64,000 nt of DNA from Halichondria panicea (lineage: Eukaryota; Porifera; Demospongiae; Suberitida; Halichondriidae): contig NC_087377.1 in assembly GCF_963675165.1 (NCBI RefSeq), positions 15,930,198-15,994,197 on the forward strand, in the 5' to 3' direction. Made by a program: the position numbers and the translations under genes. Below the pieces are notes generated by a model, which saw only the letters and a program-made list of their open reading frames with translations, did not search any database and was not told the origin of the DNA. Positions 21,826-34,661 of this stretch are shown here, one piece after another. Position 1 is the stretch's first letter. Each line of letters begins with the position of its first letter.

Positions 21826-24800
21826 TTAATCGCTTATACAAAAGAAATCAACTGTTTGAAGATAATTACCAAATAGTTTTGTCTGTCCTCCGGCTACAAT
21901 GACCTCTCCACTAGGAAGTACTGAGCATGTGCAGCAGAGTCGTGCAGTAGGCAGGTCTCCCACTTTCACCCACCTCCTGGTGTCAGGCTGGTAGAGGTGG
22001 ATCGATGAACTTCGGTTGGTTCTGTCGTCTCGTCCACCAACGGCTAATAGTGACCTCCCAATACTGAGAGGAGCTGAGAACACGAGTGGTACTTCCTGTA
22101 AGGTCTGCCAGAGAGTGGGTGTGTCCAGGTTGGAAAGGGCCTTTGCAATGAGTTCATTGAGGTCGACGTGGTGCACTGTCTTGGTTGTCTGAGTGTGATC
22201 GTACCATCCCATTAGGTAGAGGGTGTTTCCTATGAGAGTCGATTTCAGTACTGATAGTGGGTTAGGTAGTGACTGAGCAATGTACCATCTTCTTGATGCC
22301 ACGTCCAACACCTCCACAGAGGAGAGGGCATGTCCTTTATCATCATGCCCACCAGCTACAATGATGTGGTTGTTGAAGGAGACAGCTGTTGAGGAAGAAC
22401 GAGCAATGTTCATTGGTGGGTACGGGTGAGGCCATTCCCCTGATTCAAACACTGCAAGCTGATTGGTGCATTTGTAGTTTCTTGGATTATTTCCTCCCAC
22501 CAACACTAGTCGATTAGCGAGTGATGTCATAGCAAAGAACTTGGCAGTGTACTCTGGTAGTTTGGTCCATTGATCTTGCTCGAGCTTCATCACTGTACAC
22601 CTGTCACAATCATTGTCTGCAAACCCTCCACCAACATACACCGTGTCACCGATAACAACACTCTGTACCGTGGTACCCATCTTGATTGGCATGTCTTTTC
22701 CTCTTCTCCATTTCAGAGTGAGTGGAGGTCTCAACTCTCTGGGAGGGGGACCCTGAATAATGAATGAGTGTAATTAGGATAGTGTCTACTAACAAGCGAG
22801 TGTTACTTGTAGCAATAATTGCATGCACACTAAATCACTTTCTCTAATTAGCTTAAGAGGCCACGCCCACTAGTCTAATAGAATGTACAGTACGATTATA
22901 AGAGATCAAAGCTTCTACTATAGCTCTGCAATAATATAATGGTGCATTTTGTCTCGCCTGTCTCTGCTGTTGAATGATGGCGTCTCTCCTGACCAGCTCA
23001 GCATCTTTGTGCCCAATTTGTTCCCTGTGTGCCTGTACAGGGGAACGTTGGTGGAAATCAAACACAGACATGAATAACATTAGAGAAAATTCTACAACAG
23101 AACGAGAACAAACAACAATTTCCGCTAAAGGAAGTACATAATTATAGGCACACTCAAACGGATGTGTAGTTAGCGGCTTAACATGATTTATACAATAGCA
23201 TCAATTGTTGAGGTATACTACTATTGTTGGAATCTCATCGACACACTTAGCTACATGTACGCAAACAAATATCATTATTGTAGTATAATACTAGCGTATA
23301 AGAGTGTGTGCATTTGGTGACTACTATAATACCTGTAAGAGAGCGGCCCTCTCAACTAGAGCAGCCTCTCTCTGGGAAATGAGATCAGTGATCGTTGACT
23401 CTTGTTCACTGAGTTGTCTGTCCTTGTCAGCAATCACACCATCTTTGGTGGCAGCATTAGCACGGACACTATTCAATATCTGTATATAAAGTGAAAAAAA
23501 GGTTATCAATATGCTAGCTCGTTGAACAAAATAGCTTATAATAAACGAAATAAACTGGTTCTGCTGACCTGTTGCTGTCTAGCAAGCTGAGTATCTTTGT
23601 CCGCTACTTCCTCATCTTTTTGAACAAGTAGCTCATCTTTTTGTGCCAGTAGTGCAGCGTTCTGGTATCTTTGCTGTTCAAGTTGATCGTCTTTTTGCAC
23701 AAGAAGTGCATCTTTCTCAGTAAGTTGTTCATCTTTCTGTACTATTTGCTCATCTTTCCTCTCCAGTATCCTGTCCTTTTGGACCACCTCTCTCTGAGAA
23801 CAGAGTACAGCATGCAGTGTCAGACCCTTGCACCCACTAGCTCACTGGACTGGACTCACCTGTAGAGCCTCTATCCTCTTCTCCTTTGCCCTGAGGGTCC
23901 TGGCAGTCTTCACTCGTCCAATGTCCAGCTGGAGCAGTCCTCCGTCCATCTCCCTCTCCACCTCCTCCAGAGACGAGAGGAGCTCAGCGGTGGTCGGTCT
24001 TCTCTCTGGGGTGTTGGCCAGACACTCCCTCACCAGACCAAACAGAGGGTGCTCACGTCCACCCGCCAGACTCCTCTCAAGGAGAGCCGTGTAGGGACCT
24101 CGACGCTCAAACTCTGAGCGAGCCAGGAGGTGGTCTGGGTTGTTGGGGTCGCTGTACGTGGGGGCAAGGAGATCTCCTGGAAACACCTAGTCCAATGACA
24201 CGAGTGAAAGAACATGTGAATACTGACTGTCATGATTGTTTTTATGTATGTCTGGAGAAAATGAGTGCACGTATATTCACAATCATACACATACAAAATG
24301 CATTTGCTGAAGGTCAACAATATTAAAGGGGGATCTCCCCAACACATACAACCACAATACTTATAAGGTAATTCACTGCATGAATGGTCACCAGGAATCT
24401 AACCTATGAATATCATTAACTACACACATACTTGTGTGAGTGCAAACAGTTGTAGCACTCCGAAAGAGAAGACGTCCAGACTGGGTCCGTACACACTGTG
24501 ACCTCTGTCAGAGAGGGCCTCGGGCGGCATGTACACCAGTGTCCCAGGAAACCTCGTCAGAGTCCTGGCCAGTCGACCAGGCTCCAGATTCACGATACGA
24601 GAGTTACCAAAGTCGGTGATCTTGGCTCTCAGAGATGCCGTCAGCAGGACGTTCCTGGCAGTAAGGTCACGATGGACCACGGACTCACGATGCAGGTGGA
24701 GCAGCCCTCGAGCCACACAGACCAGAATGTACTGGGTGACAGAGAGGGGGATGTTGGGGGTGGACTCCAGGAGATCGTCCAGACTTGAGTCCAGCCTCTC

Positions 24801-25183
24801 CATGACCAGGAGAGGCAGTCGAGAGCCAGTCACGAAACACAGCCCAATGAACTGGGTGATGTTGGGGTGACGGATGCGAGCCATGAGTCGACACTCTCGG
24901 CGGTAGTTCCCAGCTAGGTTGGCCACTCCACCACGCTCATCCGTCTCCAGGAGAACCTCGTGGATCTTCTTGGCTGCATACACCTCACCATTGATCATCA
25001 CCTGTGCATGGAGGCAGTCACTAGCAGATACACTAGAGACAGTGCACAGAAACAGAGCATGCAGTGACTGACCTCTTGAACAGAGCCATAGGAGCCAGTT
25101 CCTAGAACTCTCTCCTCTCCAAAGTGCTCCACATTCTCCAGCACAAACTCCCTCAAGTCAGCATCATCTCGCAAAGAAAACAT
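21826..25183 (-). CDS. K3: type I kinase - coiled coil - Kelch protein
   Basis: Exons: 25183-25073, 25001-24432, 24186-23860, 23793-23569, 23479-23333, 23032-22958 and 22752-21826, all phase 0, 793 aa. Kinase lysine, HRD and DFG are intact. The KD-repeat exon has 75 codons. The short coiled-coil exon encodes AHREQIGHKDAELVRRD and ends at a GC donor (CAG|GCGAGA) where its relatives have GT; GC-AG introns are a known minority class. In the Kelch part, blade 4 has GWYDH instead of GG-DH, and ARLCCTC replaces ARYxCTC. Confidence 0.85.
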
Positions 25184-25230
25184 TGCTTTTGCAGCTAGCT
25201 AGCTAGCTACAAGACATTCAGCAATGCAAA

Positions 25231-25307
25231 CCACGTGGCCACGTGAGCAAGTGGCTAACTAGCCTCGAATCCACGCCCATATTTTAATCGGCGTGGATTC
25301 GAGGCTA
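25231..25307. promoter_or_regulatory. K3/B4 divergent promoter: double E-box and a hairpin
   Basis: Two CACGTG cores lie almost end to end (25232-25237 and 25240-25245). Just downstream an 18-base perfect inverted repeat (25260-25277 TAGCCTCGAATCCACGCC, 25290-25307) with a 12-base spacer forms a compact hairpin absent from sister promoters. Confidence 0.5.
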
Positions 25308-25429
25308 GTGGCCAACTATTATTATGCATGAATATGTTATGATCAAGAAGAGACTTTGTACAGATTATGGGACAGTTTGCAGTCCTTGATCCTATCAAGA
25401 GTGGATCGTAGACCACAGACTATCAGTGA

Positions 25430-26083
25430 CATAGCCAGGACCATGGAGAGAGACCATTGCTGAGGAGGTGGGGAGGGCAAGTTCCTGTCCAATCAGATGA
25501 TCCTACATGACGAAGTTGCTCGTAAAGATGCAAGTCTGATGACAAACTCAGGATGATGAGTGAGTGATAGTGTTGTTATTTAATAGCCTGATAGGATATA
25601 CCTACTGCCAACATTGTCATGTTCACTGTTCCTATAGGACGCATTTGATTTTGTTTGGATGGTCCAGAAGACTGTTTGAAACTTTTATATACGTGTAGTA
25701 TGTTGAAGAGTGCACCAGTAGACTACCGTCATGTAGCAAGCTCTGACAAGGGCTCTAATGACACGAGTATTTGACCTTATAGCCAGGGGTCGTGTTATGG
25801 TGAAGTTGCTTGAGACTATTATAGCCATTACCTTGGTTACATGTGCAGTGTTTGAAGACGTGCTTGTGTGTGTACAGTTATTATTGTTTGGCCATAATTC
25901 GTAGTAAGTACTGTTCACGTGTTTTCTCCCTACTAGACCTGAGGATTTGTACCAACCAGGTGAGGTGGACTCCAACGAGGAGAGCTTATTTAGCGGAGCT
26001 CCACCTAGCAACCAGCGGTAGCAACGCACCCGGAGTGGATCTGATCATTATAGACAATGAGAAACTAATGCTGGAGAAGTGAG
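25430..26083 (+). pseudogene. B4: B-gene copy with an extra exon but no PAM2 exon
   Basis: The 5' exon region (about 25440-25560) matches B1 and B3. An exon-like stretch at about 25937-26083 after CCTACTAG is absent from B1-B3; in one frame it reads EDLYQPGEVDSNEESLFSG, in another VDLIIIDNEKLMLEK. The PAM2 and basic-tail exons are missing: sequence passes through a MITE directly into the X region. Which frame is real is uncertain, and the product is unrecognised. Confidence 0.35.
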
Positions 26084-26298
26084 TGATAGCATGTCAGACA
26101 ACTACACACATTGTAGGTCTCTTTCTGAGAGCTTTGTTGACTTGTGTAGTCATCTGGTGTTGCAAACCTCCGATTTATCGTATTTAATAGCATCTTTAAT
26201 AGTGCTGCAATAATTATAGTGTGCTTAGATCAATAATAGTATTTATTTCAGGCCCAAATTGTACTTGAAAATAACCAGCTAAGCTATAACCTTCATAG

Positions 26299-26528
26299 TA
26301 CCGTATAGCGCGAAATTTTCGAGGCACTTATATTTCGTGGATTGGCCTCTAAAAGCCATTTCGTTGCACAATGTTCGCGGAATGACTGCTTACCGGAAGC
26401 CACGCCTTTAGATCTTGCACGTTATAGCAGGTAAAGAACGATTTTCGTGGACTTAATTTTCGTGTAGGATTGCTAACCCACGAAATCCACGAAAATTAAG
26501 CCCCTCGAAAATTTCGCGCTATACGGTA
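26299..26528. mobile_element. MITE, TACCGTATAGCG family, complete
   Basis: Inverted ends TACCGTATAGCGCGAAATTT and AAATTTCGCGCTATACGGTA. An inner palindrome around TTTCGTGGACTTAATTTTCG also occurs. It is the full-length relative of the half-elements beside K2, K3, K4 and K7; a cousin with TACCGTATAGCGGG ends is at 48123-48322. Non-coding. Confidence 0.75.
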
Positions 26529-26837
26529 TGTGTTTGGACCTGTGGCACCACCTACTGTTTCATTATAATATTAGTGCAACAAAGTACGTGTCTATGATGT
26601 TATGCTAAAACTCCCTTCTCACCTCTAGTCTAGTTTTATTTTATTGCTCCCGTTACTTGCTGCTTAGCCAGATCATATATACTATTGTATAACACTCCTC
26701 TGGTTTCTATAGATCTTTATTATTTATGTCAACAGCCGAGGGTAGCACTTCAGTGCTCTAGTTCTAATTGTAGATTGACTGATCGATTTGTCTTCTGTAC
26801 TATTGTTTGATTTTTCCACCCCTCATCTTTTCCGGCC

Positions 26838-27264
26838 TCCAGTTATGCGGACATTTTTCAGCCCGGCCAAGTGTTGAGGAGACAAGAAGAGGCACTGAGA
26901 ATGGAGGTAGAGGTACAGAGTACATTAGCTGGAAAATGCATTTGTGTCATACTTTGTAGAGTCCCTTAAAGTCATTCAAGGTCAGCTATAGTGTGTCCTA
27001 TTTGAAGGTGTGCAATGTACAATCATGTACGACCCCCCCCCCCCCCACACACACACACCTTTAGGTCTACTATGCTGCTAAGAAAGAGAGGGGCCTCACG
27101 TAAACTGGCCACTCAGTATGACTATGATCATGTGACTCTTTAACCCCTCAGTTCCTGAGCCCCAGCCCTCACTGTCTGACTCGGAAGAGGAGATAGACTT
27201 TGGATTCTGGGAGAAGGCGTTCACCCTACCCTTGGACAAGACCCCAACCAAGGACCTGAACTGA
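26838..27264 (+). CDS. X copy beside B4, 3' part
   Basis: Contains the Y-A-IFQPGQ exon (one change, GCC to GAC: YADIFQPG), one YYAAKK exon near 27066 and the last exon, which here ends DLN stop because LL is lost. The last exon otherwise stays open (FGFWEKAFTL). Function unknown. Confidence 0.3.
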
Positions 27265-27403
27265 GACTGTTATTTAATAAATATTATTTTGTCTGTTTTT
27301 GTACTATTTTCTGGCAATGTAATTATGTATGCACCACTTCATGTCATCATAATAACTTTATATGCGATAAAATTCTGTTGCAACTTAATTTTCTCTTATA
27401 TTA

Positions 27404-27530
27404 TACCTGCTAACGTGCAAATATTTAAGGCGTGGCTTCCGGTAAGCAGTCATTCCGCGAACATTGTGCAACGAAAAGAGAGGCCTATCCACAAAATATA
27501 AATGCATCAAAAATTTCACGCTATACGGTA
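27404..27530. repeat. Partial MITE (TACCGTATAGCG family)
   Basis: Same half-element as beside K2, K3 and K7, ending CACGCTATACGGTA. Confidence 0.65.
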
Positions 27531-27650
27531 ATTAGTACTAATAGAGAAGAAATCAACAGTTCGAATAAAAATAAACGAAATATGCGAACTTAATTAGAAA
27601 ACTTTTTTCAAAAAGATTGTTAACAATGCACAACATATTACAATAACTAA

Positions 27651-30025
27651 TTAATCGCTTATACAAAAGAAATCAACTGTTTGAACATAATTAAGAAACA
27701 GTTTTGTCTGTCCTCCGGCTACAATGGCCTCTCCGCTAGGAAGTACTGAGCACGTGCAGTGGTATCGTGCAGTAGGCAGGTCTCCCACTTTCACCCACCT
27801 CCTGGTGTCAGGCTGGTAGAGGTGGATCAATGAACTTGGGTTGTCTCTGTCGTCCCGTCCACCAACGGCTAATAGTGACCTCCCAATACTGAGAGGAGCT
27901 GACCCCACGAGTGGTACTTCCTGTAAGGTCTGCCAGAGAGTGGGTGTGTCCAGGTTGGAAAGGGCTTTTGAAATGAGTTCATTGAGGTCGACGTGGTGCA
28001 CTGTCTTGGTTGGCCTCATAGTGAGATCCCACCCTCCCATTAGGTAGAGGGTGTTTCCTATGAGAGTCGATTTCAGTTCTGATCGTGGGTTAGGTAGTGA
28101 CTGAGCATTGTACCATCTTCTTGATGCCACGTCCAACACCTCCACAGAGGAGATACGTACTTTATCATCCTCCCCACCAGCTACAATGATGTGGTTGTTG
28201 AAGGAGACAGCTGTTGAGGAATCACGAGCAATGTTCATTGGTGGGTACGGGTGAGTCCATTCCCCTGACTCGAACACTGCAAGCTGATTGGTGCGTTTGT
28301 AGTTTCTTGGATCACTTCCTCCCACCAGCACTAGTCGATTAGCGAGTGATGTCATAGCGAACCATTTGGCAGTGTACTCTGGTAGTTTGGTCCATTGATC
28401 TTGCTCGAGCTTCATCACTGTACACATGTCACGATCATTGACTGCTTCACCTCCACCAACATACACCGTGTCACCGATAACAACACTCTGTACCGAGTCC
28501 CTCATAATGATTGGCATGTCTTTTCCTCTTTTCCATTTCAGAGTGAGTGGAGGTCTCAACTCTCTGGGAGGGGGACCCTGAATAATGAATGAGTGTAATT
28601 AGGATAGTGTCTACTAACAAGCGAGTGTTACTTGTAGCAATAATTGCATGCACACTAAATCACTTTCTCTAATTAGCTTAAGAGGCCACGCCCACCAGTC
28701 TAATAGAATGTACAGTACGATTATAAGAGATCAAAGCTTCTACTATAGCTCTGCAATGATATAATGGTGCGTTTTGTCTCACCTTTCTCTGCTGTTGAAT
28801 GATGGCGTCTCTCCTGACCAGCTCAGCATCTTTGTGCTTATTCTGTTCCCTGTGTGCCTGTACAGGGGAACGTTGGTGAAAAAATTCTACAACAGAAGGA
28901 GACATTCTTCACTAAAGGAAGTACATAATTATAGGCACACTCAAACGGATGTGTAGTTACGGCTTAACACATGAGACAGCATCCATGCATGTTAAGGTAC
29001 AATACTATTGTTGCTGTGGGAATCTCATTATCACACTACATGTACGCACTTTCTTGACCGGTTGAGTGTCCTTTGACTCCTTCTTTGTTGCCTCCACTGG
29101 GTCCGAGCTTGTTGTTAGGTAAGTATCTAAAATCGATACCAACATTAATAGAAGGATATAATTTTTTCGTTAGGGTTACAGTTAGCTAAAACGTAAAACA
29201 CATAATATACTTATCATTGACTCACAGATGTCCCTGGCAGATGGTCTCCTCCTCATGTCTTCTTGCAAACAACTGTCGATAAGCTTCCTCAACCTGTGTG
29301 TGTGAGGTATCTGGGCAACTCCACAGATTTGATCGTCTTCAGCTTGCAAACAATCTGCATCATAATCGCCCCAAGAGAGAACACATCCAAGCTATTATCG
29401 TAAATATCCTTGTCCAATCGAATAGCCTCGAGAGGTAGATACCCCATACGGTGACCAACGGCCGTGAGGGTGTGGCTAAGCTTGGAGGGATCGTATAGCC
29501 GTGACATGCCAAAGTCGGAATTCTTTGCAACAGGCACTGGTCGTGTAAGCTTCAGCAAAACGTTATCGCCACAGAGGTCACGGTGGATAATCTTCTTGCT
29601 GTGAATATAGGCCAGACCACAAGCCATGTCTTTGGACAGGCTAATTTCACATTCGCTACTGATAGACTCTTCACCAAGGCCGGAGAAATAGGATCTCAGA
29701 TTGCAATCCATCAGCTCAACAACGAGGATTGTACCACCTGATTTGGGGTGCTTAGTAGTCGACAAATACAGAACAACGTTTGGGTGCTGGAGTGACTGGA
29801 GATACTCACACTCACGATCAAATGCTTTGCTAGCTTCTTCACTTTTACTGGCTGGGAAACCTGTCTGCATTTCTACAGCCTCGTAAATCAGAAGTTTGAC
29901 CGCACAAATCTCGCCCCTGTAGCTGCCTTTGAAGACTGCTCCAAATGCACCTTTACCGAGAGGTTCGTCTAAGAAAACAGTCAAATCATCGTTGATCTTC
30001 TGGCGATTTTGGTCAACTGTAGAAC

Positions 30026-30082
<57 letters not shown>

Positions 30083-30489
30083 ATGAGAGGGACCTGGGTG
30101 AATATTATAGTAGCTAGCTAATAAACTAAGCATCATGTATGAGATATGCATTCCTGTGTTGAACTAGTGCTTACCCTCTGACTTCACATCAGTAGGATTG
30201 CTTGCATCAGTAGACTGTAGATGATCTTTCTCGATGGTCCTTGCTATGTCACTGTGGCCCACAATAGGACTTGACAAAGCTTTGACAACATCTTCCCAGC
30301 TTCTCTCACTACCTTTCAGCCATTCTTTCAAACCCTCACGATAGCAGTCATCAGGATCATCTCTCCATTTTGTACCAATGCTGTCGATGGTATTTTAAGA
30401 ACTAGCAAGAAGTTTCGCCACTTGATTCGAGCATCAAACGTAGCTATGTATAGATCTCCTAGATCTGCTATTGTGAGATAGTCAGACAT
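27651..30489 (-). pseudogene. K4: type II death domain - kinase - Kelch gene, broken twice
   Basis: Exon positions match K5: 30489-30175 (death domain), 30016-29226 (kinase), 29126-29050 (linker), 28857-28783 (coiled coil) and 28577-27651 (Kelch). The death-domain exon is 10 bases short (loss between TAT repeats near 30392). The kinase exon is 16 bases short near 29318, in the C-lobe. Both shift the frame. The DFG context has ISDFG changed to NSDFG. The Kelch exon is still fully open, with its own variable residues (W before FAM, G in LVGSAP, H before CTC). It is probably a recent pseudogene, although a shorter product from an internal start cannot be excluded. Confidence 0.75.
30028..30080. 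repeat. (GT)n microsatellite in the death-domain/kinase intron
   Basis: About 26 GT units between the death-domain and kinase exons of K4. Every type II gene has such a run in this same intron, with different lengths. Confidence 0.9.
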
Positions 30490-30739
30490 CTTCTCTGTAG
30501 AGTGTGGAATAAGATAAGCAATGATATACATGTAATTATGTATAAATATTTGGTGTGTGCAAATTATATCATCAAAACCATGTACCGTAGATCTATATGC
30601 AGAAAATAAAACAGTGCTGTCTGCACTTACTGATAATAATCCAGAGCTACAGTATCTTCACAGCTTGATACCAGGCACGATACAGAAGTACAGGACAACA
30701 GTTAGCTCAGCTACAACGAGACCCGCCCTCTTTCTCTGC

Positions 30740-30790
30740 AGAATAAATAATAGCTGTCACATGCGATAACATTGCTAAACCACGTGGCTG
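30740..30790. promoter_or_regulatory. K4/U2 divergent promoter E-boxes
   Basis: CACGTG at 30781-30786 and a degenerate CACATG at 30758-30763, 23 bases apart start to start. The two translation starts (30489 minus, 30899 plus) are 410 bases apart. Confidence 0.5.
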
Positions 30791-30898
30791 GTCTTTCACT
30801 CCCATAGCTAGCTAGAGAGAAGAAGAAATTGTGCTGTCAATTTTGAAGTTCTGAGCAAGTGGTCGAACTATTTGTCTGTATTGGTGGAGGCTGAAGAC

Positions 30899-31758
30899 AT
30901 GAGTCCATGGACAGGGACTACTGAGGAACCTTCATCAAGAACATTAACAAGGTACAGTTATTCATAAATATTAAATTACAAAGCGAGAGGTCATTTCTTT
31001 TTGGAGGTTTAGAAAAATTCCTGGTGTCGCATATTTAGAGGGTCGCATCTAATTGGAGGTTACTCTACTATCCTCGATTATAGGCTGCTTAAAATTATAT
31101 TGTTTCTAGCGGCCTGGAATCGAGGCTGTGGTCTGACCTCTATTTAGGACGCAACATAAAAAAATAATTGTCACACACAGCAGTCGCTACTTTTAGAGGT
31201 CAGAAAATTACCTAAGATCGAGGGTGTCGCATATTTGGAGGGTCGCCTTAAATTGAACAAGTACGGTACTTGTGTATAATGTGTAGTTGGTTATAATGTG
31301 GGCCCTAACTTTGGTCTTGTGCATGATACCCAGGTATGTACCCACACAGAGTTCACACCAAGTAACATAAAAGCAAACACTTAAAACTGTTTTAATACAG
31401 AGATACTACACGTAGGAACAAAGCCGACCGACGTGGAGACGGTTACTATCGCTACTGAAGAGGTAGTACCCAGTTCACAGTTTGAGATAGAGATAAGTCA
31501 GAGTGATGATGGGGAGAGTGTGGAGCAGCTACAGGCCAGTGACTTGGGCCCTAACTTTGGCCTTGTGCATGATACCCAGGTAACACACACACACACAGTT
31601 CACACCAAGTAACATATAAAAACTAAACTAGCACTTAAAAACTAGCACTTAAAAACGCTTTTTTAAAGGTATCCTAAGACGTTTCGTTTTCGTATTATTT
31701 TCGCTTTCATATTACATGGTTAGAATTTGCATGATGATAACTACCTCCCAAATAACGA

Positions 31759-31789
<31 letters not shown>

Positions 31790-33401
31790 TTGTTCCCGCC
31801 CATTCACACACACTTGTTGTTCCCGCCCACTCACACAGGAGGTCCACACGCTAACTAGCGATGATGGTTTGCCCTCTGACATGACCTCTGAGGATGGCTC
31901 CACCCTCAACGCTATAGGCCACGCCCTCATCCAGATGCAGCAAGGTGGACAGACCACCCCCTCATCTCAGTTCCTCATCACTAGGAGCACCTCATCTGGT
32001 TCAGAGTCTGGCCAAAAATTAATGGTGAATAAAGAAGACCAAATTTATCAGTGTGACGATTGCTTTTTGGCCAAATCCAAAAGTTATAGGCCTCGATAAG
32101 TTATCCAAGTGCTTGTACGTACTAATTACATGTAGAACCATGAGTATTATTGCTAATGTTTGATATAAAATAATTATAAAATAAGGTTTCTTGGAAGTGG
32201 TGTTGAAAAATAGTCAGTTTTTACTATGTTGTTGTGTGTGTTGAGGTCCTCTGTATGTGATGATCCCACCATCCAGTAGTGCTGAGATACTGCATGCAAT
32301 GGGTCGACCTATAGCACCCAAGATGAGCGGGATATCAACTATGGATTATCACACGGCTGACCCCATCGTTCAAATGCAGTTGTGAGTACACAGTTCATGT
32401 GATTGCCTACCTCTGCATAACATGTATGACAGTATGTGTTAGGGAAAGCATCATTCTTGCTACATACAGTATTACTAGAATATTTTGCTACGGGTGAAAA
32501 ACCTTTGCGAATCAGCCAAATCGGCAACCCTTTGCGATCTAACTATTGCGTTCTGGCAAGGATCGTGTGTATTTACCCGAAATTAGGTTTTGCGATTTTA
32601 TTGTTTAAAAATTCGCATAATTATGCTCGTAAACATTCTAGTAATACGATAACTGTGAGGAGTGTTGTTATTATGGTGGTTGGTTTGCAGGTCTGGAGAT
32701 ATGGCCGCCAACAGGGAAGCTCAGAGGAAGGCTGCACACAATGAAGGTGATGCAAATTCAATACTGAAAGTTATAGTGTACAACAGATGTACATGTACTT
32801 ATGTGGTCATAATCAAATAGAAGCATTTCCCACAAAGTACAGTTACGAAGCTTTAACATCAAATCTGCCACTTCTAAAACTAATTACATATTTCTTGTAT
32901 GGAGGCTATCCATCCATGCTGTAAACGTCTTTTATTTATACTGTACAGTAGGTGTTCGTGTGTGTGTGTGTGTGAGGTCAAGGTTCATTCATTTTGCCAA
33001 TTGGCTCAGCTTCATTGTACATGCCCTAAGCACGATAATTACCAGTTGTTATTGTTCTTCCCATACCCAGTTGAGTCTCATCCCTACAACAACAACCATC
33101 GCTGCCTACTGGAGCCTCTAATCCAAACACACCACTCTTAAGCTCACTCGTACAAACTCTATCCTCCATTGCGAGCACGACCACTTCTCCGTCCACTCCT
33201 GTACCGAAATCCTCCATGCTGTCACAAGCCAACAACAATGGTGGCGGTGGTGGTGGTGGTGGTCTCTCTGCCGCGGCTGCTGCTAGTCTGCTCAACACTC
33301 TGATTCTGGCTCAGAATGTGCTCACAAGCAACTCAAGTGCTGGTAGCCCCGGGCAATATTCAATGTCTATGGAAACGGTGGACCAATCCTCTCAACAGTA
33401 G
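30899..33401 (+). pseudogene. U2: USF-like gene copy lacking the bHLH-zipper exons
   Basis: Exon-like pieces: 30899-30951 (MSPWTGTTEEPSSRT...), about 31401-31579 (EILHVGTKPTDVETVT..., ending VHDTQ), 31839-about 32022 (EVHTLTSDDGLPSDMTSEDG...), 32246-32382 (PLYVMIPPSSSAEIL...VQMQL), 32692-32746 (SGDMAANREAQRKAAHNE), then about 33070-33401 (SMLSQANNNGGGGG... ETVDQSSQQ stop). At 33072 the start of the bHLH exon (VE) runs straight into the C-terminal exon, so the basic helix-loop-helix and zipper are deleted and the join changes frame. The first three pieces resemble a Ser/Thr/Gln-rich activation region. A factor without DNA-binding domain would be inert or dominant-negative; decay is likelier. 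Confidence 0.6.
30985..31270. repeat. Interspersed repeat with TCGCATATTT-GAGGGTCGC motifs
   Basis: The motif GTCGCATATTTAGAGGGTCG occurs twice around the text CCTCGATTATAGG/CTGGAATCGAGG. The same block lies at the same position in U4 (55145-55435), so it predates that duplication. Probably a degenerate inverted-repeat transposon. Confidence 0.5.
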
Positions 33402-33689
33402 TGTACAGTATATTATAATTGTGGACTGTTTATACTGTTCTAGTTTTAACGTGTGTTTTTTAGTAATCTCTCCTTCACTTACTATAGCTACATTGTCAGT
33501 ATTATTATGTATACATAGTTTTTATACATGATATTTGTGTGGAGCTCTTGGAGAAAAATATTGTAGCAAAGCCCATTTATATGTAACCACGCCCATTATA
33601 ATTATGTGCAGCCTAGCCTCTATCTCAAGCGGCACTTCCTAGAAAGTTGGCCTGGTAATGGACTGCTTGTGCATGAGCTAACCATTAGC

Positions 33690-34661
33690 TGGCATTGAGA
33701 AGAACCTTCATCAATTAAGAACAAGGTACGTGTGTATAATGTGTAGTTATGCAGTGCAATGAGTTGACTGTGTACTATTAAATGTACAGTACAAAGAATG
33801 GGAACCTAGCATGCTTACTAGTCTGTATGTACATGCACTTGTATACAAGGTATGCTTCAATGTATGCAGTTTAGGTGTGTACAGGGAAACGTGTGTCAAT
33901 TGAGAACACTAGCTCACAATATTTGTACATGACATTGTACAGTACGTGTACCAGACCCTTCATCACACTACCAGTTTGAATGTGTCCATGTGTTGTTTAT
34001 CCTGGCTACAGGACACTGCCGAGGGTAGCACTTCAGTGCTCTAGTTCTAATTGTAGATTGACTGATCGATTTGTCTTCTGTACTATTGTTTGATTTTTCC
34101 GCCCCTCATCTTTTCCGGCCCCCAGTTATGCGGCCATTTTTCAGCCCGGCCAAGTGTTGAGGAGACAAGAAGAGGCACTGAGAATGGAGGTAGAGGTACA
34201 GAGTACATTTAGCTGGAAAATGCATTTGTGTCATACTTTGTAGAGTCCCTTAAAGTCATTCAAGGTCAGCTATAGTGTGTCCTATTTGAGGTGTGCAATG
34301 TACAATCATGTACGACCCCCCCCCCCACACACACACACACACACACACACCTTTAGGCGTACTATGCTGCTAAGAAGGCCACTCAGTGTGACTATGACCG
34401 TGTGACTCTTTAACCCCTCAGTTCCATTAGGATAACTGGGGGCCGGAAAAGATAAGCCTACTATGCTGCTAAGAAAGAGAGGGGCCTCACGTAAACTGGC
34501 CACTCAGTGTGACTATGACCATGTGACTCTTTAACCCCTCAGTTCCCGAGCCCCACCCCTCACTGTCTGACTCGGAAGAGGAGATAGACTTTGTATTCTG
34601 GGAGAAGGCGTCCACCCTACCCTCGGACAAGACCCCAACCAAGGACCTGAACTTGTTATGA
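33690..34661 (+). CDS. X copy beside U2, 3' part
   Basis: Same layout as X1: first-exon end near 33705 (with a small TTAA insertion), YAAIFQPGQ exon at about 34127-34196, two YYAAKK exons (near 34358 and 34459) and an intact acidic last exon ending DLNLL stop at 34661. Unrecognised. Close identity with X1 and U4-X indicates recent duplication. Confidence 0.4.

Noticed and set aside
34300-34360. C-runs followed by (CA)n in X introns as a regulatory element
   Set aside because: Length varies freely among copies (3283, 10195, 27032, 34316, 58423). Simple repeats upstream of the acceptor; no further evidence.
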